Source: Streptomyces sp. AC1-42W (lineage in GTDB: Bacteria; Actinomycetota; Actinomycetes; Streptomycetales; Streptomycetaceae). From it: a stretch of 64,000 nucleotides of DNA. The notes below the pieces were generated by a model, which was given only the letters and a program-made list of their open reading frames with translations, was not told the DNA's origin and ran no database searches. Every line of letters starts with the position of its first letter. Positions within the stretch are counted from its first letter, which is position 1. A program made the position numbers and the translations under genes. The stretch is taken from assembly GCF_003248355.1 (NCBI RefSeq), contig NZ_QKWY01000001.1, positions 558,001-622,000 of the forward strand. Reading direction: 5' to 3'. Shown piece by piece: positions 52,945-63,938 of the stretch.

Positions 52945-53026
52945 GAGCGGTCCCCGCTTGCGGGACTAAGCTGCGGAAGGACAGGGAGGGGACCGCCCCC
53001 TTACTGCCTGACCGCTCTGAGGAGCG
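52945..53026 (+). promoter_or_regulatory. structured clpC leader with alternative pairings
   Basis: GCGGTCCCC (52947-52955) can pair with GGGGACCGC (52988-52996). Overlapping GAGCGGT (52945-52951) can instead pair with ACCGCTC (53011-53017). The segment CGCTC-TGAG-GAGCG (53013-53026) can fold over the Shine-Dalgarno GAGGAG. The mutually exclusive stems suggest post-transcriptional control, which is inference. Confidence 0.5.
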
Positions 53027-53033
53027 ATTAACG

Positions 53034-55562
<2,529 letters not shown>

Positions 55563-55605
55563 GCGGCCACCGCCGCCCTGCGGGGCGGTAGGGCCCGAAC
55601 GTCCG

Positions 55606-55650
55606 AAGGAGCGGCCCCGGACCGGTTTCGACCGGCCGGGGCCGCTCCTT
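55606..55650 (+). terminator. intrinsic terminator of clpC
   Basis: AAGGAGCGGCCCCGG pairs with CCGGGGCCGCTCCTT (15 bp) and an inner CCGGT/ACCGG stem closes on TTCG with one bulged A. The 3' arm runs into a TTTT. Confidence 0.88.
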
Positions 55651-55768
55651 TTCCGTATGTGCGCTCTCTTTGTTTTCGCATGCGCGACGGTGACAGCCGC
55701 GTCACAGAAGGGTCCCGGTCGCGTTCGCTACGCGCGTTGGCCGAAATCGGCTCGTTAATCTGGCCCCG

Positions 55769-55789
55769 CCTCGGGCGTCCTGCCCGAGG
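55769..55789 (+). terminator. hairpin with T-run in the propeller gene leader
   Basis: CCTCGGGC and GCCCGAGG form a perfect 8-bp stem with loop GTCCT, followed shortly by TTTTT (55794-55798). A second stem TTCGTT/AACGAA follows. It could be an attenuator in the leader of the beta-propeller gene. Confidence 0.4.
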
Positions 55790-55852
55790 AAGGTTTTTCG
55801 TTCGCAAACGAAGAGCCCCGGAGAGTTGAGCGGCAAGGGGGATGGGCACGCC

Positions 55853-57070
55853 ATGGGCAGAGGCGAAGTGTCACGCAGGCGGATGATCGGGCTGGCCGGA
55901 GCCGGGCTGCTGGCGCTGGGCGCCGGGACCGCGGCCTGCGGTCCGGTGGAGGAGCCGATCGAGGGCGGCGGCTCGGAGCCGGGCGGGGGCTCGGGCTCGA
56001 AGAAGCCGGGCGGCGGCGCCCCCGCGCCGGGCGGAAAGCCCGAGCCGGCCTGGCAGCACGCCACCACCTTCGACGGACTGGCCTGGATCGCCGGGGTCGC
56101 CGTGGTGGACGACGTGGTCCTCGTCTCCGGCGACCCGCTGGTGGCCCGCGACCTGGCCACCGGCAAGGAGATCTGGTCCCGCGCGGAGGTGACCACCCCC
56201 GGCGCGAGCATGCTGATCGCCGACGGCACCCTCTACCTGGCCAGCGCCCGCTACGACGGCAACGTCATCGGGCTCGACCCCAGGACCGGCCGGGACACCT
56301 GGCGCAGCCGGCTGGGCGACAAGGAGTACGCGCAGCCGCGGGTCATCGCGGCGGACGCCGACCACGTCTACGTCATCGCGGGAATCCTGGACAAGAACTT
56401 CCGGACCCCGGACAACGTGATCGCCGCCATCGCCACCGGTTCCGGCAAGGTCGTCTGGCGCGAGCAGCGCGACCACGGCACCGACCAGTACGGCATCACC
56501 GCGCAGGCCGTCGGCAAGCGCCTCGTCTACACCGACTTCCGCGAGAACCTCACGGTCCGGGACACCGCGACCGGCCACCAGGTGTGGACGAAGAAGGTCG
56601 GCCGCACCAGCAACCGGGGCTTCGCGGTCCACGACGGCCTGGTCGTCGTGGCGATCGGCGAGCGGCTGCGCGCCTTCGACCTGGAGACGGGCGCGGAGCG
56701 CTGGTCCTTCGCGACGGAGAAGTACAGCCGGTTCAACGACCCGGCCGTGCTGGACGGCGTGCTGTACGTCTCCGACACCGCCCACGGCCTGTGGGCGGCC
56801 GACCCGGCGACCGGAAAGCGCCACTGGCACAACAAGGGAAGCCTGGACGTGGCCGCCCCCTGGCAGTTCGCCAAGGTGGGCGACGTCCTCTACGGGGCGA
56901 CCCAGTTCGACAAGAACGGCGGCGTCCACGCCTTCGACCCGGCGAACGGCAAGGTGCTGTGGACGTACAACGACGGCTCCGGCGACATCGACCGCTGGTA
57001 TCTGGCGGCAGGCGGCAAGACCGTGGTCGGGCTGCACGCGAAGAAGGTGACCGCGCTGCCCGTGGGGTAG
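55853..57070 (+). CDS. PQQ-like beta-propeller lipoprotein
   Basis: A 405-residue exported protein. The N terminus has a twin-arginine-like SRRRMIGLAG signal and a probable lipobox TAAC, followed by a Gly/Ser/Pro linker. The remainder is an eight-bladed PQQ-type propeller, with repeated units such as VARDLATGKEIWS, IGLDPRTGRDTWR, VRDTATGHQVWTK and FDLETGAERWSF. It is probably a substrate- or protein-binding surface lipoprotein (BamB-like fold). ATG 55853 is preferred over TTG 55826. Confidence 0.85.
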   Translation: MGRGEVSRRRMIGLAGAGLLALGAGTAACGPVEEPIEGGGSEPGGGSGSKKPGGGAPAPGGKPEPAWQHATTFDGLAWIAGVAVVDDVVLVSGDPLVARDLATGKEIWSRAEVTTPGASMLIADGTLYLASARYDGNVIGLDPRTGRDTWRSRLGDKEYAQPRVIAADADHVYVIAGILDKNFRTPDNVIAAIATGSGKVVWREQRDHGTDQYGITAQAVGKRLVYTDFRENLTVRDTATGHQVWTKKVGRTSNRGFAVHDGLVVVAIGERLRAFDLETGAERWSFATEKYSRFNDPAVLDGVLYVSDTAHGLWAADPATGKRHWHNKGSLDVAAPWQFAKVGDVLYGATQFDKNGGVHAFDPANGKVLWTYNDGSGDIDRWYLAAGGKTVVGLHAKKVTALPVG

Positions 57071-57407
57071 CGCCCGGCACCGGGCCGAAGGTCCCGAAAC
57101 GGACGGCCTTCGGTCCCACCGCCGGTGACAAGGCGCACAGGCCGTTCAGGGCCTACTAGCCGCCATAGGAGAAACGGGCCCGATGCGTCGGGGGGCTTGC
57201 CGCCCTCCGGCGAGCGGGCCCTTGGCATATCGGGCGACCGGCACTAAAGAGGGTGATTCCGGTTACGCGGCCGGTGAATTCCCCCGGTGATCGCTACGGC
57301 TTTTGTTCGTAGATGGGGTGTTTGAGCACCGGCGGGGGTGCGGGTTACCAAGGTATGGCCAGCCCGGCGCACCGCCGGGTCCAGTCATCTCCGGAGGATT
57401 TCCGCTT
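57071..57407 (+). other. 337-bp region between propeller and M23 genes
   Basis: No gene is seen. GGGCCCG (57176-57182) pairs with CGGGCCC (57215-57221) around further complementary runs, a likely terminator for the propeller gene. The remaining 180 bases are a long leader of the M23 gene. I looked for a c-di-AMP (ydaO-type) riboswitch, known for streptomycete wall hydrolases, and did not find its conserved core. Confidence 0.5.
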
Positions 57408-58136
57408 ATGTCGAAGCGCGTTACGTTCCAGCCCCGCCGCCGCCCGTCCGTGTCCCGTGTCCGTGGCGCCGTGGTGGCAGCCGGCCTGGGGACGTCGATG
57501 GTTCTCGGTGCGGGCGCTGCGTTCGCGGCCGGCCATGCGGACGCCCCCCAGGCCCCGGTCCTGGCCGGCTCGGTCACCGCCGACTCGGTCGCCAAGCAGG
57601 CGGCCGCGCAGGGCAAGGCCGCCGAGCACACCGCCGCCAAGAAGGCGGAGGAGGCCAAGAAGAAGGCCGCGGCCGCGAAGAAGAAGGCCGCCGCCAAGAA
57701 GAAGGCCGCCGCGAAGCTTCCCTGGAAGTCGCCGGTCACGCACTACGAGCTGAGCGCCGGCTACGGCAACGACGGCAGCCGCTGGGCGCACAAGCACTCC
57801 GGCCAGGACTTCGCCGTGCCGATCGGCACCAAGGTCGGCGCCGCCCACGGCGGCACCGTCGTCAAGGCCGGCCCGAACGGCGGCGGTGACGGCCCGGCGT
57901 ACGGCAACGCCGTCGTGATCTCGCACGGCAACGGCACGTACTCCCAGTACGCGCACCTGTCCAAGATCGACGTGCACATCGGCCAGCACGTGAAGAAGGG
58001 CCAGAAGATCGCCCTGTCCGGCAACACCGGCAACTCCAGCGGCCCGCACCTGCACTTCGAGATCCGGACCACCCCGAACTACGGCTCGGCGGTCAACCCG
58101 GTCAACTTCCTGCACAAGCACGGCATCAAGGTCTGA
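57408..58136 (+). CDS. M23-family peptidoglycan endopeptidase
   Basis: A 242-residue secreted enzyme. The signal sequence is GAVVAAGLGTSMVLGAGAAF ending near AFAAGHA. A Lys/Ala-rich linker (about residues 73-102) probably binds the wall or spans it. The LytM/M23 domain has HKHSGQDFAVPIGT (HxxxD zinc ligands) and SSGPHLHFEIRT (HxH), plus GNAVVISHGNGTYSQYAHLS. It cleaves peptide cross-links. GGAGGA precedes ATG 57408 by 9 bases. Confidence 0.92.
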   Translation: MSKRVTFQPRRRPSVSRVRGAVVAAGLGTSMVLGAGAAFAAGHADAPQAPVLAGSVTADSVAKQAAAQGKAAEHTAAKKAEEAKKKAAAAKKKAAAKKKAAAKLPWKSPVTHYELSAGYGNDGSRWAHKHSGQDFAVPIGTKVGAAHGGTVVKAGPNGGGDGPAYGNAVVISHGNGTYSQYAHLSKIDVHIGQHVKKGQKIALSGNTGNSSGPHLHFEIRTTPNYGSAVNPVNFLHKHGIKV

Positions 58137-58157
58137 TTCCGGTCAGGCCGTGACCCC

Positions 58158-58178
58158 GCCCCCCGGCTACCGGGGGGC
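58158..58178. terminator. bidirectional hairpin between M23 and tetR genes
   Basis: GCCCCCCGG and CCGGGGGGC form a perfect 9-bp stem with loop CTA. It overlaps the last codons of the tetR gene on the other strand. Confidence 0.65.
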
Positions 58179-58751
58179 CTGCGGGTCATGGGCCCGGACG
58201 ATCAGTTCGACGGCGACCTCAAGGGCGGCCCTGCGCTTCTCCTCGGGGTCGCTGTCGACATCCTTCAGGGCGATCAGCCCGGCGTGCAGTGTGAAGAGCG
58301 CGCTGAAACACCGGACCTGTTCGGTGAGCGATGCGTCGGGTTCCTTGATCAGATCCACCAGGCCCAGGGCCCGGCGTTTGATGGTCTCGCCGATGCTCAG
58401 ATCGCGTACCGTCGCCTGGTTCTCGTGCACGAAGCGGAAGAGCGGGGCCGCGTGGGCCAGCGCCTCGCTGTAGCGGCGGAGGAGTTCCTTCTTCGTCTCC
58501 AGGGTGCGCGGCTGCCCCCTGCCCCAGGCGACCAGTTCCTGGACCGGCCGGTCCAGGTCCTCGAAGATGCTGACGAGGATGTCTTCCTTCGTCTTGAAGT
58601 GGTAGTAGAGCGCCGCCTTGGTGACGTCCAGCTGCTCGGCGATCTCCCGGAGCGAGGTCTTCTCGTAGCCCTGATCGGCGAAGAGCTCCAGGGCGACGTC
58701 CTGGATGCGCTGGCGCGTGTTGCCCCGGCGCGGCTGCGGCGTGCTGCCCAT
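58167..58751 (-). CDS. TetR-family repressor
   Basis: A 194-residue protein. The helix-turn-helix is IQDVALELFADQGYEKTSLR, EIAEQLDVTKAALYYHFKTK; the C-terminal ligand domain is not assignable. It is divergent from an MFS drug-exporter gene with two inverted 23-bp repeats between, the classic repressor-efflux pump layout. Confidence 0.9.
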   Translation of the reverse strand: MGSTPQPRRGNTRQRIQDVALELFADQGYEKTSLREIAEQLDVTKAALYYHFKTKEDILVSIFEDLDRPVQELVAWGRGQPRTLETKKELLRRYSEALAHAAPLFRFVHENQATVRDLSIGETIKRRALGLVDLIKEPDASLTEQVRCFSALFTLHAGLIALKDVDSDPEEKRRAALEVAVELIVRAHDPQAPR

Positions 58752-58767
58752 GGTGCTCTCCCAAAAA

Positions 58768-58837
58768 CTTACTTGACGCCCGGCTAGTTACGGGTCTACC
58801 TTCCCTCAGTGTAATAACTAGCCGGGCGGCAAGTAAG
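58768..58837. promoter_or_regulatory. twin inverted 23-bp TetR operators
   Basis: Bases 58768-58790 and 58815-58837 are reverse complements of each other with a single mismatch (22 of 23), 24 bases apart. Each contains CCCGGCTAGTTA. They cover the divergent tetR and MFS promoters and are the probable repressor sites. Confidence 0.72.
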
Positions 58838-58874
58838 GGTTCGGCGAGCGGGACGAATCGGGGAGCTGGGGACG

Positions 58875-60458
58875 ATGGCGGATCTCATCAGGGCCAAGGG
58901 CGAGAAGAAGGACGGCCCACCGGCCGGCCCGGCGGAACCCCAGGGGCCGCCGCAGCGCAGCGTCCGGGTGGTGATCCTCGCCCTGATGATCGCCATGCTG
59001 CTGGCGATGCTGGACAGCCTGATCGTCGGCACCGCGATGCCGACCATCGTCGGTGACCTCGGCGGCCTGGAACACCTCTCCTGGGTCGTCACCTCCTACA
59101 CCCTGGCCACCGCCGCCTCCACCCCCATCTGGGGCAAGCTCGGCGACATGTACGGACGCAAGGGCATCTTCCTCACGTCCATCGTGATCTTCCTGATCGG
59201 CTCGGTGCTCAGCGGCATGGCCCAGGACATGGGCCAGCTCATCGGCTTCCGGGCCGTCCAGGGACTCGGCGCCGGCGGCCTGATGGTCGGCGTCATGGCG
59301 ATCATCGGCGACCTCGTGCCGCCCCGCGAGCGCGGCAAGTACCAGGGCATGATGGCCGGCGTGATGGCCATCGCCATGATCGGCGGACCGCTCGTCGGCG
59401 GCACCCTCACCGACCACCTGGGCTGGCGCTGGAGCTTCTACATCAACCTGCCGCTGGGCGCCGTCGCCCTCGTCATGATCACCACGGTGCTCCACCTGCC
59501 CGCGCGCGAGCGCACCACCCGCAAGGTCGACTACCTGGGCGCCGCGCTGCTCACCGTGGGCATCACCGCCATCGTGCTCGTCACCACCTGGGGCGGTTCC
59601 GAGTACGACTGGGACTCCGCGGTCATCATGGAGCTGATCGCCATCGGCGTCGCCGCGCTGGCCGGCTTCCTCTTCGTCGAGACCAGGGCCGACGAACCGA
59701 TCATCCCGCTCCACATCTTCCGCAACCGCAACTTCACGCTCATGTCCGTGATCGGCTTCATGACCGGGTTCGTCATGTTCGGCGCGGTGCTCTTCCTGCC
59801 GCTCTACCAGCAGTCCGTCCAGGGCGCGTCCGCGACCAACTCCGGGCTGCTGCTCCTGCCGATGCTGCTCGCGATGATGCTCGTCTCGCTCGTCGCGGGC
59901 CGGGTCACCACCAGCACCGGCCGGTACAAGGTCTTCCCCATCGTGGGCTCGATCCTGATGGTCGCGGGCCTGTTCCTCCTCGCGCGGATGGACACCGGCA
60001 CGACCCGGCTGACCTCCGGCATCTACATGGCGGTGCTCGGCGCCGGCATGGGCTTCCTGATGCAGATCACCATGCTCGTCGCGCAGAACAGCGTCGAGAT
60101 GAAGGACATGGGCGTCGCCTCGTCCTCCACCACCCTCTTCCGTACGCTCGGCAGCTCGTTCGGCGTCGCCATCATGGGCGCGCTGTTCACCGGCCGGGTC
60201 CAGGACGAGATGGCCTCCCGCGGCGGCGGCGCGGCCACCGCGCACTCCGCCCAGCTGGACGCCGCGAGCCTCGCCAAGCTGCCCGCACAGGCCCGCGAGG
60301 CGTACGAGCTCGCCGTGGCGTCCGGCACCCACATCGCGTTCACGGTCGCCGCGTCGGTCGGCCTGATCGCGGTCGTCGCCTCCCTGTTCGTCAAGGAGGT
60401 CCCGCTGCGCGGCGCCGGCCCCGAGGCGAAGGCCGCCCCGGCGGTCGCGGAGGTCTGA
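58875..60458 (+). CDS. MFS multidrug efflux transporter (DHA2/EmrB-QacA type)
   Basis: A 527-residue transporter with about 14 membrane helices. Motif A is GKLGDMYGRKGIF, motif C-like GRAVQGLGAGG and the D1 MLDSLIVGTAMPTIVGDLGG region are visible. It exports cationic or antibiotic-like compounds. GGGGAG precedes ATG 58875. It is divergent from and presumably repressed by the TetR protein. Confidence 0.92.
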   Translation: MADLIRAKGEKKDGPPAGPAEPQGPPQRSVRVVILALMIAMLLAMLDSLIVGTAMPTIVGDLGGLEHLSWVVTSYTLATAASTPIWGKLGDMYGRKGIFLTSIVIFLIGSVLSGMAQDMGQLIGFRAVQGLGAGGLMVGVMAIIGDLVPPRERGKYQGMMAGVMAIAMIGGPLVGGTLTDHLGWRWSFYINLPLGAVALVMITTVLHLPARERTTRKVDYLGAALLTVGITAIVLVTTWGGSEYDWDSAVIMELIAIGVAALAGFLFVETRADEPIIPLHIFRNRNFTLMSVIGFMTGFVMFGAVLFLPLYQQSVQGASATNSGLLLLPMLLAMMLVSLVAGRVTTSTGRYKVFPIVGSILMVAGLFLLARMDTGTTRLTSGIYMAVLGAGMGFLMQITMLVAQNSVEMKDMGVASSSTTLFRTLGSSFGVAIMGALFTGRVQDEMASRGGGAATAHSAQLDAASLAKLPAQAREAYELAVASGTHIAFTVAASVGLIAVVASLFVKEVPLRGAGPEAKAAPAVAEV

Positions 60459-60467
60459 GCCACATAC

Positions 60468-60507
60468 GCGAGGGCCCCCGGGACGACACCGCCCCGGGGG
60501 CCCTCGC
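60468..60507. terminator. bidirectional terminator between MFS and cseC
   Basis: GCGAGGGCCCCCGGG and CCCGGGGGCCCTCGC form a perfect 15-bp stem with a 10-base loop (60483-60492) between the convergent genes. No T-run is seen. Confidence 0.75.
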
Positions 60508-60512
60508 CCGTC

Positions 60513-61877
60513 TCAGCCGCCGCGCTTCGCCCGCGTGCCGTCCTCCGCCTCCGGGACCCGCTGCTCCGCGAACTGGAGCATGGGATAGCTGCCCGTGTCC
60601 GTGGGCGCGTGCTCGGGCAGCCACAGCACCGCGACCGCCCCGCCCTCGCCCGCCGCCGCACCCTCCGGCGCCGCGTTGCGGAAGGTCAGCCGGGCCCCCA
60701 GCACCCGCGCCTGCCCGGCCGCGATCGTCAGCCCGAGCCCGTGGCCATGGCCCGCCCGGTCGGTCGCCCCGGTACGGAACCGGCTCGGCCCCTCCCGCAG
60801 CAGCGCCGCCGGGAAACCGGGCCCGTGGTCGCGGACCCGGACCACCCGGCCCTCGACCGTGACCTCCACCGGGGTCGAGCCGTGCTTGGCGGCGTTGCCC
60901 AGCAGATTGCCCAGGATGCGTTCGAGGCGGCGCGGATCGGTGTTCACCCACGACTCGTGCACCACCCGCACCCGCACCTGCGGGTCCAGCAGCGCCACCC
61001 GGCGGGCGACGAACTCGCCCAGCGCTATCTCCTGGAGCTCGGCCCGCTCCGACGCGCTGTCCAGCCGGGCCACCTCCAGCACGTCCTCGACCAGCGTGCG
61101 CATCGCCTGCGCCCGGTCCCGCACCAGCTCGGTGGGCCGGCCCGGCGGCAGCAGCTCCGCAGCCGTCAGCAGCCCGGTCACCGGGGTCCGCAGCTCGTGC
61201 GCGATGTCCGCCGTGACCCGGCGCTCCGCCTCGATCCGCTCGTTCAGCGCGTCCGTCAGCGCGTCCACCGCACCGGCCAGCTCATCGGTCTCGTCGCGCA
61301 CGACCCCGCCGACCGCGTCCCTGACCCGGACGTCCGTATGGCCCTGGGCCACCCTCCCGGCGGCGGCCGCCGCCTTCCGCAGCCGGCGCGAGAGCTGGCC
61401 GCCGATCAGCACGCCCAGCGCCGAACCGCCCAGGACCACCGAGACCGAACCGATCAGCAGCGCCCGGTCCAGATCGCCCAGGATCGTGACCGAGCGGTCC
61501 GCGAACCGGGTGTGCAGCGACAGCACGTTCCCGTTGCCCACCGGCACCGCCGCCCAGACGTCGGGCACCCCGCCGGAGTCGTCCACATGCGTGGCGCGGC
61601 GGTTGCGCCGGGTCTCCTCGCGCAGGCTCTGCGGCATCGTCGGGTCGTTCAGCTTCGCCCCGAACCGGGGATCGGCCTTCTTCGCGCCCCGCGACTCGTA
61701 GAGCAGCTGCGCGTACGTCAGCCGCTCCAGCTGCACCTCGCGGGCGTTCTCCAGCATCGAGACCCGGGCCGCGTTGTGCACCACCAGGCTGAGCGCGACC
61801 GCGATCAGCGCCCCGACCGCCGCGATCGCGATGCTGATCTTCCAACGGACCCCGGTCCGCAGGGAGGGCCGCCTCAT
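60513..61877 (-). CDS. cseC: CseC envelope-stress sensor histidine kinase
   Basis: A 454-residue kinase. Two membrane helices (about residues 14-33 and 139-161) flank an extracytoplasmic sensor loop, followed by a HAMP domain (RRLRKAAAAAGRVAQGHTDV), HisKA with DIAHELRTPVTGLL and an HATPase (NLLGNAAKHG, DHGPGFP, GHGLGLTIA). The ATG overlaps the cseB stop by four bases. Order and similarity identify CseC, which activates sigE upon wall damage. Confidence 0.92.
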   Translation of the reverse strand: MRRPSLRTGVRWKISIAIAAVGALIAVALSLVVHNAARVSMLENAREVQLERLTYAQLLYESRGAKKADPRFGAKLNDPTMPQSLREETRRNRRATHVDDSGGVPDVWAAVPVGNGNVLSLHTRFADRSVTILGDLDRALLIGSVSVVLGGSALGVLIGGQLSRRLRKAAAAAGRVAQGHTDVRVRDAVGGVVRDETDELAGAVDALTDALNERIEAERRVTADIAHELRTPVTGLLTAAELLPPGRPTELVRDRAQAMRTLVEDVLEVARLDSASERAELQEIALGEFVARRVALLDPQVRVRVVHESWVNTDPRRLERILGNLLGNAAKHGSTPVEVTVEGRVVRVRDHGPGFPAALLREGPSRFRTGATDRAGHGHGLGLTIAAGQARVLGARLTFRNAAPEGAAAGEGGAVAVLWLPEHAPTDTGSYPMLQFAEQRVPEAEDGTRAKRGG

Positions 61878-62578
61878 GCGCGGAGCTTGTAGCCGAAACC
61901 GCGGACCGTCTCGATGCGGTCCTGGCCGATCTTCGTGCGCAGCCGCTGCACATGGACGTCCACCACCCGGGTGTCCCCGCCCCAGCCGTAGTCCCACACC
62001 CGCTCAAGGAGCTTGTCGCGGGAGAGCACGGTGCCGGGCGCCGAGGAGAATTCGAGGAGCAGCCGCATCTCGGTGGGGGTCAGCGCCACATGCGTACCGC
62101 CCCTGCGCACCTCCATGCCCTCGGTGTCGACCTCCAGGTCCCCGAAGACCAGCACCCCGCCCTCCGGCGCGGGCTCCGGCCGGCCGGAGCCGGACGCGTC
62201 GCCCGAGGCATGGCCGAAGCGGCGCAGCACAGCCCTGATCCGGGCCACCAGGACGGCCCCGTCGAACGGCTTGGTGACGTAGTCGTCGGCACCGGCCTCC
62301 AGGCCGAGGACCACGTCGATGGAGTCGGCCCGCGCCGACAGCATGATCACGGGAACCGTCGACTCGTCCCGGATGCGGCGGCACAGGCTCACCCCGTCCA
62401 GGCCGGGGACCATCACGTCGAGCAGGGCGATGTCGGGCCGGTCGGCCCGGAACGCCTCAAGGCCGGTCAGCCCGTCCGGCACCGCGGTGACCGCGAAGCC
62501 GACCCGTTCCAGGGCGAGCTGGGTGGCCTCGCGGATCACGTCGTCGTCCTCGACGAACAGCACATGGGTCTCGGCCAT
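61874..62578 (-). CDS. cseB: CseB response regulator
   Basis: A 234-residue OmpR-family regulator. The receiver has EDDD, the phosphorylation site in IALLDVMVPGLDG and KPF; the winged helix has LTPTEMRLLLEFSSAPGTVL and RVWDYGWGGDTRVVDVHVQRLR. In S. coelicolor CseB activates the sigE promoter. It lies 10 bases after cseA. Confidence 0.94.
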   Translation of the reverse strand: MAETHVLFVEDDDVIREATQLALERVGFAVTAVPDGLTGLEAFRADRPDIALLDVMVPGLDGVSLCRRIRDESTVPVIMLSARADSIDVVLGLEAGADDYVTKPFDGAVLVARIRAVLRRFGHASGDASGSGRPEPAPEGGVLVFGDLEVDTEGMEVRRGGTHVALTPTEMRLLLEFSSAPGTVLSRDKLLERVWDYGWGGDTRVVDVHVQRLRTKIGQDRIETVRGFGYKLRA

Positions 62579-62588
62579 CGGAGAGCTC

Positions 62589-63317
62589 TCAGTTCCTCGG
62601 CGGTTCCGTGGGCTCGGGGAGGGCCTCGTCGCCCGTGCCCACGGCTCGGTTGAAGTCGTTCAGCACCCGGTCCTCCTCGCCGAACCGGCCGCTCGCCCAG
62701 TGGTACGTGATCACTTCCTCGCCCGAGGGATAGGCGACCTGGTCCTTCTTCTCGTACATCTGGATCGTCACCACCAGATCCCCGCGGTCGATGGTGCCGT
62801 AGACGGCGGGCTGCTCGACCGAAAACACGTTCTGGTACGTGCCGTCGGCGCGCGGCCGGTAGACGTAGGTGCCGACCCCGATGGAGTCGCCGCAGGTCAT
62901 CACGTTCACCACGACGTCCGCGGCCGGGCCGCCGGTGAGCTTCCCGTACGAGGTGTCCACCGGGTACTCGTCCCCGCTGCACGGCTTCAGGTCCATCCGG
63001 ACCCGGCCGCTCACCTTCGGGTCCGCCTTGAGCAGCGCCACCGCGTCCACCCGGGGCGCGGGCCTGGCCGTGGACGCGGCCGTCGTACTGGGGGTGACCC
63101 GGGCGACCGGGTCGGTGCCCGCCGGGCCCTCGTCCCGCGTGCCCGTGCCGCCGGTGGAGCAGCTGACGGCGAACAGCCCGAAGACGGCGAGCCCGGCCAG
63201 TGCCGCACTGCTCGCCGCCCAGCGGGTCAGCGGGCGCGTCGGCCCGCCGCCGGTCGTTCCCCCGCCCGTTCTGCCGGTGATCCTGCCGTCGTCACCGCTG
63301 CCTGTCAGGCCGCGCAC
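62589..63317 (-). CDS. cseA: CseA lipoprotein, negative modulator of the sigE response
   Basis: A 242-residue lipoprotein. After a Gly/Thr-rich N-terminal part, the membrane segment AALAGLAVFGLFAVSC ends in a lipobox-like AVSC. The mature domain has DPKVSGRVRMDLKPCSGDEY and VVVNVMTCGDSIGVGTYVYR with two cysteines. In S. coelicolor CseA dampens sigE expression. GTG 63317 overlaps the end of sigE by 13 bases; the exact start is uncertain and the open frame runs far into sigE. Confidence 0.85.
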   Translation of the reverse strand: MRGLTGSGDDGRITGRTGGGTTGGGPTRPLTRWAASSAALAGLAVFGLFAVSCSTGGTGTRDEGPAGTDPVARVTPSTTAASTARPAPRVDAVALLKADPKVSGRVRMDLKPCSGDEYPVDTSYGKLTGGPAADVVVNVMTCGDSIGVGTYVYRPRADGTYQNVFSVEQPAVYGTIDRGDLVVTIQMYEKKDQVAYPSGEEVITYHWASGRFGEEDRVLNDFNRAVGTGDEALPEPTEPPRN

Positions 63318-63853
63318 CGCTCCCGCCCCCGCTCCTCGGCGAGCCGGGTCTCCCGGCTCGCCGCCTCCCTGTTCTCCAGTTCCTGGCGCAGCCGCGCCAG
63401 CGCACGGTGCAGCGTGCTCTTCACCGTACCGGCGGACATGCCGAGCGCCGCCGCCGTCTCCTCCGTGCTCATCTGCTCCCAGTGTCGCAGCACGACGACA
63501 CTGCGCTGCTTGGGCGCCAGCACGCCGAGGATGTCCATCAGCAGGGCGCGGTCGGCGCGCTGCTCGGTGCCGTCCTCGATGCTGGCGTCGGGGAGCTGCT
63601 CGGTGGGGACCTCGTCGAGCTTGCGGGCCCGCCACCACTCGGTCCGCGTGTTGATCATGACGCGGCGCAGGTAGGCGTCGGCCAGCGACTTGTCCTCGAT
63701 CCGGTCCCAGCGGCCGTAGGTGCGGGCCAGCGCGGTCTGGAGGAGGTCCTGTGCGTCCACCGGGTCCGGGACGAGCCGGCGCGCACTGCGCAGCAGCGCC
63801 TCCTGCCGGGTCCGTACGTACTCCTCGAAGCCGAGCACCTCGCCCTGCGCCAT
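63305..63853 (-). CDS. sigE: ECF sigma factor SigE
   Basis: A 182-residue ECF sigma factor. Region 2 contains LVPDPVDAQDLLQTALARTY and DAYLRRVMINTRTEWWRARK; region 4 has LAPKQRSVVVLRHWEQMSTE and TAAALGMSAGTVKSTLHRAL. Sequence and the downstream cseABC order identify SigE, which controls the cell-wall stress regulon. GGAGG lies 8 bases before ATG 63853; an ATG at 63868 is in frame. Confidence 0.95.
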   Translation of the reverse strand: MAQGEVLGFEEYVRTRQEALLRSARRLVPDPVDAQDLLQTALARTYGRWDRIEDKSLADAYLRRVMINTRTEWWRARKLDEVPTEQLPDASIEDGTEQRADRALLMDILGVLAPKQRSVVVLRHWEQMSTEETAAALGMSAGTVKSTLHRALARLRQELENREAASRETRLAEERGRERCAA

Positions 63854-63915
63854 CACAACCGCCTCCATCCCCGATAACCCCGTAGTACCGCTCGTCGTTC
63901 CGCGTGTTCCGCCGC

Positions 63916-63938
63916 CGGTCCGCTGGTCGTACGGACCG
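63916..63938. promoter_or_regulatory. dyad upstream of sigE
   Basis: CGGTCCG and CGGACCG (7-bp perfect arms) are separated by nine bases, about 65 bases before the sigE start. It may be part of the CseB-controlled promoter region; no convincing -35/-10 pair was assigned. Confidence 0.3.

Larger units (their letters stand above)
52594..53033 (+). other. 440-bp region upstream of clpC
   Basis: The region holds no convincing gene; an open frame of about 120 codons (52599-52969) has no recognisable domain and poor codon bias. It contains a palindrome resembling a ClgR operator (52806-52822) and a structured leader (52945-53026). AT content rises around 52735-52800, where the promoter probably lies. 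Confidence 0.6.

Noticed and set aside
52599..52969. Open frame in the clpC upstream region
   Set aside because: No domain, no RBS, atypical codon use; overlaps the probable promoter and leader.
57071..57407. c-di-AMP riboswitch before the M23 gene
   Set aside because: The conserved core sequences of the ydaO class are not present.
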